Source: Rhodocollybia butyracea
Lineage: Eukaryota > Basidiomycota > Agaricomycetes > Agaricales > Omphalotaceae
Reading direction: 5' to 3'
Assembly: GCA_015501585.1 (NCBI GenBank)
Contig: JADNRY010000052.1
Span: forward strand, 124,001 to 188,000
Length of the DNA stretch: 64,000 nt
A program made the translations under genes and the position numbers. Shown piece by piece: positions 54,451-64,000 of this stretch (the first letter of the stretch is position 1; each line of letters starts with the position of its first letter). A model generated the notes under the pieces. That model had not been told where the DNA came from. It was given only the letters and a program-made list of their open reading frames with translations, and ran no database searches.

Positions 54451-57400
54451 TGCAGGTATAATGAAGTATGCGAGAGCGAGAAGTGAAGTCGAAAGAACGA
54501 TGTTGAATGGAGGAGTGAACTCGAAAGAATGAGGTCGGATGGAAAGAACGATGTCAAATGGAGTGTGATTGCAGTGAAATAGAATTTTTGGGCTTACTCT
54601 AACCAGCAGAGTGATCTAACTTTCCAGAAGTGGGGAAACGCCTGAAGGAATCAAGCAGCCTTTATAATATATTTATGTGTTCCAAAAAGGACCGGGTGAT
54701 CCAGATTTGGGCAAATTTGTCGATCCAAAAACGGCCGTCCATGGTGGAACATTTTCGAGCAAAATTTACTTGTTTGGGTAGTCAGAAGCGGTCAGAAGCT
54801 GTCCGAAGATGCAAGTGGCGCATCAAAAAAGAGACCAGAAAGAGACCTCAGACCCACTGTCGGCCTGAGTCATTGTGCAAAATTTTATTTCAAAGATGGC
54901 AATTGAATATCATTTTGTCAAACTGCCTTGACAGTTGACTGCAGTTGACTGCCTTGAACTGCTCAAACGGGCTCAAACAGGCTCAAACCTGCTCAAACCT
55001 GGAGTTTCCGGACTAGCCGATCCTTGATTTTTTTTTTTCAGTCTTCTGCACTAAACCATTTAACCATAAACAGAACAATGTCAAGGAGTTTAAGTTAAAG
55101 TGACGGGACCAGTGTTATCAAGTCCACCAGCAGTTGAAGCAAGATCGAGGAGAGCCTCGCCCACATGCTCGAAGGTCTTGGCCAAAGCCTTCCGACGGTT
55201 CGTGCGGTGCATTGGCGGGTGCATCATCCCCGATTGTGGTCATTTTGCCTCAATCATGTATAGAATTGAACAACGATACAGACAAAAAATCGGCTCCTTC
55301 CCGCCGCCGGCCCTGTGATGCACATAATACATGCCCGACATCCTGCAACATCCTCATCTCTAATAAGCTGTGAACAAACATTACCATCAAATAAGCGCCC
55401 AACGCTAATACTCCCAATAAACGAGTAAAACGGTACGATCATAGCTCTGAGAGCACCCAAAATAGGCCCAGCGTTCCACGCGAAGCCATAAAACACAAAG
55501 TCCTGTAACACAGGCATACATTACTCTCAATTTCGCACTTCAGTGACGATCTGAGATGATACAAAACACTTTACATATACTTAGTATACATTAAAGTTGA
55601 GTACCGGATTGGTACTAAAAGGTTGTATTAAAGCAACTCATTCACATCTTCATTTCGCCCATAAATGCTGTCTTAAACGATGTGCATTTGCATTCATCGT
55701 GAAAATTTCCCTGTCCCATGCGCCTACCATCGATTATCGGCGGTATCCGGATATCGATCGATTACAACGGCACCGCCCCATTCATCGCGCGAAATATCCA
55801 TCAGGATCACTACACCTGCCGCGTGGACGTCTCTCTGAGCTGGATTGACCGACCGCAAAGGCTTCACCCGCTACTCGATATGCAGTTTAAGCTTACCTTT
55901 TTTGCATGGGTCAGGTTCGTAGTTAAATCCGGCCTGGCATCCCATGCCTTCCGTACCTTTTCCGTCTGAACCAATCCAATTCGCCCTCATGGCCATAGGT
56001 TGTCCATGTATTACATGATGTTCCAATTGTGCATCCGAAAATTCCAGTGTCGACTCATCGGGTCTCTCCTGCTCAACGCTCCAGACTGAATTCTTTGCAA
56101 TTCCTTGAATTAGAAATTCAACAGATTTTGTTTCAAAATTCTCAACATCCAGATTCTACATTGGCACATTGCACCAGCAAAAGTAATTCTACTGCCATAT
56201 ATGAGAAAGCCGCTACCAATACCATTATAATGTACTGGGTAGTTGACTCTACCACCCCAGTTGCATAAACTATTAATCATTCAAGTACCCTTGTGGACTA
56301 TTGGAAATGTTCAGCTGAAACTTAACATCGGAAAATCATCACAAAATAAGCATTATATATTTATTATACAACTTGAAGCTCATCAGCCTCACCTATCCAC
56401 TGATGAACATCGCCCTCCAGGCTCCAAAGAGCTAGCCCGGTATGCATCCTACTTATACTAGGATCAAGGTCCAAGGATTGGCTCATGAAGACAAAAGTTA
56501 AAACAATACTATGCACAAAGTATGCACAGGACATATTGTTCCTCATCTAATTTGCAGCTGTGAAGTTGCACTAGACACTTAGTCTAACAATAACAAGGCA
56601 TACACAGACAACCTTGCCGGAGTCCAACTGGCCCTCATTTTTGTAGGCCGTTGGGGCTATTAAAAGCCTCGGTTAAGGTGTCTATATACAGAAACAGGCA
56701 TCCCCCCAAATTCAGCTTAGTAGACAACTAAGTACTAGTAAAGCTTGCATAGACTGTCATTGCCAGACTCAGGCTACCATAGTGACTACACCGGCAATAC
56801 CTCCTGGACCGCACTCCTGATAAGTACGTTGGAGCTGCATTAATTGAATGACAGGACTGCACTGGATTTAACATATAAAATCCTGGCAAGTTGTCAGCCT
56901 TATGAGTAGTACTAAAAACTCCCATCCAGTGAATTCCTAACCAATGTGACTGATGGAAGAATACTTAGGAAATCTGATAAAGCTATAACAAGCGCTACAA
57001 GCTTGAGCATATTCTCACTATACTGAGTCTTGACAATGATTGTGGCCATAACTTGTGTCATTCAAACTGCTGGGGACCATTCCCTGGCTGTAGTGACTCG
57101 AGCCTCACTTGTACAGAGATCCTTTTCAAATACCTGACAAGAAGCGCATATACAGATTCTGCAAACTATTTCTGAACATGCACTCTTTGAATGCAATCAT
57201 GCCCCTTCGAAAAACAGATATTTGATATTTTATAAAAATGATAAATACATAACATTGTAAATAAGTATGTACAATGCCTGTACTGTAAGTAAATGGTGGC
57301 TGTCGCCAGCCAGGGATCTACAGCAGCAGTTTTAGAGCTAGTTGCGAGCTCGTCCCTGTCTGACGGCAGTCAGCCCGAAGACCATGGTGCTTGTGCCGCA

Positions 57401-58918
57401 CCATGGGAGCTTCGGCTGCCCCGGCGTTCAGATCTTGGACCGTGCCGAGTAATTGACTTCCTTCCTTCCTTCCTTCCAACATGTAGTAGGGCGTAGAGGC
57501 TAATCAACGATGATATGAACTTGTCAACCGAGACTCAAGACTGACACAAGGGTATATTCATGGAGAGAGTCCTAGACCTCCGAAGTGAAGTGTGCACCGG
57601 TTACTGCCTAATCGCAGCTTTAGAGGTATATTGCTCCCTTGTCCCACGACATACACAAACATATCCAAGTCCGAAGATGGCGCAGTTCGACGAGGAGAAT
57701 CGGTATGAATCAACATTCCTAGAATTTTTACTACCCCATCAAAGTTGCCCAAAAACCTTCCGATTCTATGCTTCTGCGGTATGGCCACCACGAAGATTGC
57801 AAATTAAAGGTCTGGAGCTCTAAAAAGAGCGAGCGTTGTGTGAATGACCTGATTGTTTTTAGAGTATGAACCTGGGGGAAGAAGAACAGCATCGCAGTCA
57901 TGAGTTTTCGAGAAGGGCCATGTAACTTCGGTCATGACTCATCCACTGTCTTCGTATTTTTCGCTGAACCCTCGACGTCAAGGCCTCAGTCTTTTCAAGT
58001 TCACCGTACACGTTTGGTCAACATGCTGCAATTCTTCTGAGTTTTGTCTAGAATAGACCATCGATCAAGTAAATTCTGTGCAGTACAAGTGCAATATCGT
58101 AAAACGGACTCAATGGCACTCCCTCCTTGTCCCCTTTCTATACGCCCTCAGGAGTCAGAGCATACACTGTTTGCCCGTTTCTGAACAGTAACGCGCTTGT
58201 ACATGCGAATTGAAAACCAAGTCTCCTAGCCATTGTGTTCAATATGCATCTCACCATCACAAAGCTACTCCTGCTCGAGGCGTTAACATCGATGTACTTT
58301 TTGTTCTGAGAACTATAAAAGCTGAATCGGAAATGAAAGGCGAAACAAAATTGAGATTTTTCCTGTCTATCCGCTGCCCTCTAGATCTAAGTACCTGTTC
58401 AACTTTACATGGCGGTAATTCTCCTGTGGTGGAATCTTTGTGCATCATTCACAAAGTGGAATCGGAGTTGGTGAACTCGCGGCCAGTGCACATGCAGACT
58501 TGCTCAGTTCTTCTATCATAACACACTGCCAGTACTTATCTTATTATGGATCTTGTGGAAGATTCATGTACTTGAGTCTTGTATGCCTCTTAGAGATTGA
58601 ATACCCATGTTACAATGAATTATGTGTATGGTTTTGCGCTGCTTGCGCATAAACTTTTGACTTGTGGTTCAAATGCATTCGGTTATGGGTTATGCTATGG
58701 GCAGATGCATGACGATTTTGAGTTGCCTTTGGATGAGGCTCCCGTCAGTACATCCAGTAACCTAATCTACCCAACCACCAGTACAGACAGCAGGTTTGAG
58801 TCCCATACGTTTTATTTCCGCCTCTCAATCTTTAGTCCATTTTCACCCTCCCATTTGGTTTCAATTTTTCTAAGCTTCTCATTTCTAAGAAGCAAGGCTG
58901 CCCCTGCTGAATCCTGAT
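54451..58918. other. Long gene-poor region
   Basis: No complete gene. On the minus strand, exon-like pieces with plausible splice sites occur at about 55510-55370 (DFVFYGFAWNAGPILGALRA, acceptor TTACAG, donor GTAATG) and 56000-55890 (WIGSDGKGTEGMGCQAGFNY, donor GTAAGC). They may belong to one unrecognised, perhaps decayed, gene. 56000-58500 shows nothing supportable apart from a short cttc microsatellite at 57459-57477. 58510-58915 is DUF6535 3' flank, including the conserved block at 58747-58808. Confidence 0.3.
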
Positions 58919-60999
58919 TTAAGAGTTGGGAAATAAAGTCCTTGAGCGCCGGCCCAGTCGAAATTGCTCAGAGGTAATGAAAGCTTGGATTTCAATAGAA
59001 GAAACTGTGTGGTTTGGATAGCGTCCCCAAACATATCCCAGCAATCTTTCGTTATATCCAGATCTTCGGAGAAGTGGTTTCCAGACAAGCAGTGGAAGGT
59101 TCAAAGCTGGACCTTCCTCATAGGTTTTAAGTATCCAGTTTATGGCATTTTCAGCAGCAAGCTCAATACATTGCCCAGCATGAAAAAATTTCACAGGACT
59201 GAGCCCAAAAGCCAGTGCTGAAAGAGCAGAAGTGATATCACAATTATGGTCTGAGATGTTGTCCTCATAACTCCCATGAAACAATTGGTAGTAGAAAGAA
59301 TAGCCCCTTGGCATGAAGCTGAAGTGTATTCCTGTGCGAAACCAGCCCTCCAACTCATCTAGGTTTGTTGAGGCACGTAGGTGTTCACCAATTTGTGAAA
59401 ACGCAATAAGGTTGTTCATGATCTCCCTCATTGGTTTTTTCTGAGACGATCTCAGGAGGAAATGCACCAAGTGACCGAAAAAGGACACTCTTTGCGGATC
59501 GATTGGAGGTATAGTGGCCAAGCCATGCAACTGAGGCTAGATCCTGATTCTGGCGGTGACAAGCCATCCAACGTTCCCCTGCTTTTAAAGTGTTACTAAT
59601 GTATGGCATGGGTAACCTGGAAATTCTGAATCCAGGGGTCCTTTCCTTATAAAGGACCTTACCCAGTTGTAGGCATCCCAAAAGAGCCGGGAAAGAGCAC
59701 ATGAATAAAGCAGATGTGTAAGGGTTGTTCTGTAGGCACACTGAACAGTTAATAGTGGAAGGACAGTGGCCATTAGGTAAAGAACAACAACAGTTGCAGA
59801 GATAGCACCAACAATATATGCCATGGTGGTGCTTAGAGGGATAAGAAATAGGACAAGCCCAGCAAGGAATAGTATCAGAGCTAGATGAAGGAGGGTGGGG
59901 AGCATTCCAATGAGTGATTGAACCTGCCATTTCTCAAGCCCATCAAAGCGAAATTGCCGGATAAATGCTCGTTCTCGTGGTGTGCCGGTGATAATGGACA
60001 TGTACTGACGAAGCCACTGCTTTGCAAGTACCGCAAAGAGAGCAACAGAAAGTGATATAACAAGGCTTGTAAGCCATAGACCATTGACCCATAGGTCAAG
60101 GATTGCAGGAGAAAATGCAGTACTAGGAATGTTCGAGATTGTGGTACCATTTGCACAGACCAGCATGGTCAACTCGTTCAGATAAGATGCAGAGAGCTGA
60201 GTAGAGTTTTGAGAGAGTGACTGTGATGTCTGTACCACAAATGTTGTGAGGACAGCAGAGAATAGACCAGCCTGTAAAGGCATCAGCAACTCCAACTTAA
60301 ATACTGTGCCAAGGGGCATACAAATATCAATAAGATATCCAGACTGTCGCTCAATTCCCCAACCATATCATTGTCAAAAGCAGTGGCTTCGTCACTGTAG
60401 ACCTTCCAGATGCGAGCTTCCTCCCCAAGCTCATGATAACGTTCATCCTCCGGGTATTTGAGTGTATAATCATAGCTTGCTACCGATCAATGATCAACAG
60501 CTTGAGCATCAAATCAAATAATTCGCATACCTGTACCTGCCAAAGGATCGTGTGTTGCCGGATCCTTTTTCAATCCAAACCGACGAGCCTTAAAAGGTCC
60601 ATTTTTGGTCCCTTGCTCGATCTTCTTCCCCGAACCGGCGACAGTATGCTGCAAATCCAAGATTGCTTCGTGGAGGGTGCTCAATATACTTGTGAGAGTA
60701 CTGGCTGGTGGATCAGATGCCTGAGCGGGGAGAGGATTATTTGGTGGAGCGGGGCGAGCCTCAGCCTGTTCTGTAGATGTAGGTTCTGTTGCTGGTATAG
60801 ATATATTGTTTGTTAGCTGAGATGTTACAGGCACTGGAGCTGGATGGGCAGGGTCTGAAGTAGATTGCAGTATGCAAGCTTCACGCTCCTCGCGCGCGCG
60901 CATCATGGCATGCATACTACGCATGAGGGAGAGCATTTCCTCTGAGGAGTTCATTCCAGGTTGATTATCATCGAAAGAAGCCTTGGAAGATTGCTCCAT
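58919..60999 (-). pseudogene. DUF6535 copy 6, two frameshifts in exon 3
   Basis: Exons 60537-60999, 60322-60479 and 58919-60271 have the standard structure. Start MEQSSKASFDDNQPG. Exons 1 and 2 are open and all four membrane helices are encoded. In exon 3 the frame shifts near 59610 (one base lost just before MPYISNTLKAGERW) and shifts back near 59440 (before KPMREIMNN). Exon length remains a multiple of three, but the shifted stretch of about 55 codons is reached through a premature stop after CHTLVTL. As read, the protein would end shortly after helix 4, at about residue 430 of ~660. Either a pseudogene, a truncated membrane protein or two sequencing errors. Confidence 0.75.
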
Positions 61000-62026
61000 T
61001 GGCTAGTTTAGTAGATGGGTAAAAGGTCAAAGCACGTCGGGGATCCAACAGGGATCCAAAGTACAATAAAGGTGTAGAGGAGTGACAGCTTCAATGGGAC
61101 GAACGTTTATCACAAGCATTGATTGATAACCGCATAACACGAAATCACAGGTTCAAATACAGCACGTCACATGTAGAAGAGCAAAGATTCACATAGAGTG
61201 AGTGACTCGAGCGTGTAGTTCGTATCAAGATTTTGGCGGCCAGCGGCCACCCACAAGCCTGAGTTTCGACGCGCTCAGGCGCGGCTTCAGAAATAAGGTC
61301 ACACAACTGCGGTCCTACTGCGACAGTGTGTTCCGCGATAGCTAACAATGATGGAGTTGCAAGGCTTCTGCCGTTGGCCATTCAGCCAAATTTACATCCA
61401 CAGATAAATTCATAGCAACGAAGAAGACTTACAGTTTATACTAACTACTAAAGATAGTAGGTATGAATTCAACCCTCAGTACTCCTAAATGAAAGCGATA
61501 TAGCTAGAGGACACAGTCAAGCTCAAGTAATGGAGGCAGACTTTGATCCTATACCTGAGGATATGTGTCCGAATGCTTCGAGCTGCCAGGTATCTCAGTG
61601 CCGTCCTCATGTGTCCGATGACTAGTGATTTGAAAACTCTGTGACCCTCAGTCTTCGGCCATTTGAAGCGGATTAGACTGTACTTTTCATTGTATAGTTA
61701 TATACTTAATAATTTTGCATACCCAGTCACAGTCGTTTCTGTAAGGACTTATCATGATGACATGGCTCGTAAATCACAAAATCTCGAGCTCGTGACCCCG
61801 GGCTGGGCGCTTCTTGGTTTAGTTCATCTCCTGATCAACTACCGACTTACAGCAGTATTCAAGCACTGGGGCTGGAACATAACTAATCATAGCATCTTCA
61901 TGCAACCTTGACAATACTTGGAGCTTTTCGGCTAATTTCTATTGTACTTATACTAAACCTCCGGTGACTATATCGCCGGTGTCGAGTCTATAAAACCGGC
62001 TACATCCAACTCTGACAACATCCACA
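61000..62026. other. 5' flank of DUF6535 copy 6 and DUF2855 promoter
   Basis: 61000-61700 contains the DUF6535 upstream blocks (gtagagg; cacatgtagaagagc; 'ttgaagcggattagactgtac'). 61770-61940 is one copy of a direct repeat that recurs at 63800-64000. TATA-like 'gagtctataaaaccgg' lies at 61985-62000, about 35 bp upstream of the DUF2855 start. Confidence 0.5.
61770..61940. repeat. Direct repeat, left copy, upstream of DUF2855
   Basis: Shares with 63800-64000 the words 'aaatctcgagctcgtgacc', 'gcgggctg/cgggctgggcgcttctt', 'tattcaagcact', 'atagcatcttca' and the end 'caatacttggagctttt'. The right copy has a roughly 30 bp insertion in the middle. Confidence 0.7.
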
Positions 62027-63575
62027 ATGAACCTAACCAATCTAACACTCTGCTTTCCTCTTCCCTCTTCTTCATCTTCGAGATCTGTCCTGGCCGTCAG
62101 CTCTATCTCAACAGAACAGCTGCAAAAAAATCACATAGTGGTGAAAGTAGACCGGTTCGGCTGGAGTGCAAATAATGTCACGTATCAAGCGTTGGGGGAG
62201 CATCCTCACTTTAGGTGAGCTATTGACCTTTTGGTCTCTCTTCATTTCATTGTTGTTATTCGTTCAAAAGATATTATGACTTTCACCCTGCACCGGCTGC
62301 AGCACCCACATCCGAATCTGAATCTGTATCTCCTCAAACACACGGAGTCCTTCCAGTCTGGGGATTCGGCACAGTCATCGCATCCGCTCATCCCAAATTA
62401 ATTGTCGGAGAACGCCTTTATGGCTACTTCGCTCCTGCGAGGTATTTGGTACTGCCTATCGAAGAGAAGGACGTGAACAAGTACTCGATGTATGTTCCGA
62501 GATCTCATTTGCCTGCTGGTATGCGTACTAGCTCTTACCAACTCTTACGATGATTCCCAATAACTGATGTCGATGAACCACAGACCGCAGAGTACACAAC
62601 CAAATCCTCCGCTGTTCCACAGACCCATTATACTCTCCAGAAACAGAAGACCTCGCCATGCTCTACCGACCCTCGTTCTGGACCTCATACTGGTGCGAGG
62701 ACTGGCTCGCGCGCAGCCAGTACCGTTCCGGATGCGAGTATATCCTCATCTCCAACGCAAGCAGCAAGACCGCGTATTGCTTAGCGTATTGCGTTCGCAA
62801 GCGAGTGGCTTCCGGGACCAACATTGTCATCATCGGTCTAACCTCGAAAGGCACTACGGTGTTTACGAAGAAACTCGGGCTGTACCATGAGGTCTATGAT
62901 TACGATTCTTTTCTTTCTACACCTGGAACGTCGTTTCATGAGAACAGCCAGAACAAAAGCAAAGGGAAAGCAAGTAGATGGATATACATCGACATTTCAG
63001 GAAACCAAGCTCTCAATACACGGATATATACGCACTTTGCGAGTCCGTATACGACTCCTACATTAGTCGCTGCCGTATCGTTGGGAATGACGAATCCAGC
63101 TCCAGAAGCAACGGACATCAAGGAGATTGAATGGTCAACCAACATCGACCCGAATGCCCCCAATACTCAGTCTCAATCTCAATCTCAGTCTCAATCTCAA
63201 TCTCAGTCTCAATCTCAGTCTCAGTCTCAGTCTCAGTCTCAGTCTCAATCTCAGTCTCTGCCGCCACAGAATAGCTCCACGTCCTCTCTAGTAGGATTTT
63301 GGCTTATCGCCGAACAATTCTTCTTATCCGAATGGCTTGCTGTACGTCGATTACAGCTTACCCCAACACAGATAGCCGACATGGAAAAGACAGCTTGGAA
63401 GGCACTGACGCGGGATTGCATAGCGTGGGTGAAGATAGAGCATGTTTGGGGTGGAGACCGGGTCAAAAGAGCGTATGAGGCGTTGATATGGAACACGAAG
63501 GGGCTGAGTCCGGATAAAGGGTTGACTTGGAGTATGTGGGATGCTGAAGACGCAGATATCAGAGCGAAATCGTAG
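62027..63575 (+). CDS. DUF2855 family protein, three exons
   Basis: Exons 62027-62214, 62271-62518 and 62584-63575 join in frame to 475 residues. N-terminal part: [20 protein letters not shown], a pattern recalling the N-terminal fold of medium-chain dehydrogenase/reductase-like proteins. Next come [20 protein letters not shown] and [15 protein letters not shown], then [14 protein letters not shown] Rossmann-like segment follows ([40 protein letters not shown]). These blocks are the signature of DUF2855 (PF11017), whose function is not established. Near residues 380-411 an (SQ)n tract interrupts the family's sequence. The C-terminus ([20 protein letters not shown]) is complete. Frame intact. 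Confidence 0.85.
63167..63260 (+). repeat. Hexanucleotide microsatellite encoding (SQ)n
   Basis: About 15 tandem units of TCTCAG/TCTCAA within the DUF2855 coding sequence. Units differ only at the Gln third position, so both base and residue repeat are uninterrupted. In-frame expansion or contraction would change the length without frameshift. Confidence 0.9.
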
Positions 63576-64000
63576 AACACCTACTCATTGTTCATCACCT
63601 TGACGAAGACAAGTAATATATCCCGATTGTTACTTTCTGCCATCCTTCTATGAGATCTAAGCTCGAAGATGAACCTGCAGTTGGGGATGTTATATAAATT
63701 CAAAGGTGGCTGAGTAGTACTACCATATACATGTGCTTATCTCCGTTCAAGCCTGTGTGTGCAGCTGGCTAAATTTTCGCAGACAGACAGTGTAAATCAC
63801 GCTTGACAGAGAAAATCTCGAGCTCGTGACCGCGGGCTGCTGGGCGCTTCTTGCTTGATCTCTTTGATGTTCATTCAATGTTGTTCATCAACTACAGACC
63901 AGTCAACTACAGACTTACGAACGGTATTCAAGCACTAGGACTGAAATATAATTGACCATAGCATCTTCACGCAATACTTGGAGCTTTTCAGCTAATTTCT
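63576..64000. repeat. DUF2855 3' region and right copy of the direct repeat
   Basis: 63576-63790 is the gene's 3' region. 63800-64000 repeats the sequence found upstream of the same gene at 61770-61940, up to 'gctaatttct' at the window end. By position, another DUF2855-type gene may follow outside the window (inference). Confidence 0.6.

Noticed and set aside
57290..57823. Short frames in the gene-poor region
   Set aside because: No domain, no splice structure and overlap on both strands.

Overview
The window is nuclear DNA of a filamentous basidiomycete, almost certainly an Agaricomycete. The evidence is short spliceosomal introns (about 50-75 bp, GT..AG) and lineage-typical families: DUF6535 membrane proteins, FunK1-type kinases, fungal F-box proteins, a NACHT NTPase with a fungal N-terminus and a DUF2855 protein. 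There are no bacterial operons, rRNA genes or CRISPR arrays, and I recognise no tRNA gene. The species cannot be named from this.

Layout. 1-2.8 kb: two tandem copies of a coiled-coil protein gene (minus). 3.9-5.1 kb: a four-exon predicted secreted protein (plus). 7.0-46.7 kb: a large block built from repeated, partly decayed copies of the same genes. The modules are DUF6535 (minus), F-box or FunK1 kinase, a Rossmann methyltransferase (minus), and a small charged protein here called family S (plus). Best-preserved members: family S at 6996-7760; DUF6535 at 8402-10410, 11800-13778, 28288-30416 and 35091-37199; F-box at 31221-32621, 38038-39426 and 39650-41119; methyltransferase at 41638-42906. 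Other copies are truncated, frameshifted or split. A cytochrome P450 pseudogene (21-23 kb) lies inside an insertion that splits one FunK1 copy. 48.8-50.9 kb: a complete three-exon NACHT gene (minus). 51-52.5 kb: relics of family S and of a kinase-like gene. 53.7-54.4 kb: a small gene, possibly secreted (minus). 54.5-58.9 kb: gene-poor. 58.9-61.0 kb: a sixth DUF6535 copy carrying two frameshifts. 62.0-63.6 kb: a three-exon DUF2855 gene with an SQ-repeat tract, flanked on both sides by the same ~200 bp repeat.

Mobile DNA is well documented because paralogous copies supply the empty sites. There is a 509 bp MITE with TTA target duplications (11040-11548), a 327 bp solo LTR with a CGATA duplication inside DUF6535 copy 5 (45963-46289), a 1,726 bp element with inverted ends in the promoter of the same gene (46653-48378), and a ~1.3 kb inverted-repeat element (24111-25385) that landed downstream of a methyltransferase relic.

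How the genes might work together is unknown. The repeated co-localisation of a membrane protein, an F-box substrate adaptor and a methyltransferase makes the cassette the most notable structure here, but its spread can be explained by segmental duplication alone and no shared pathway is shown by the sequence.
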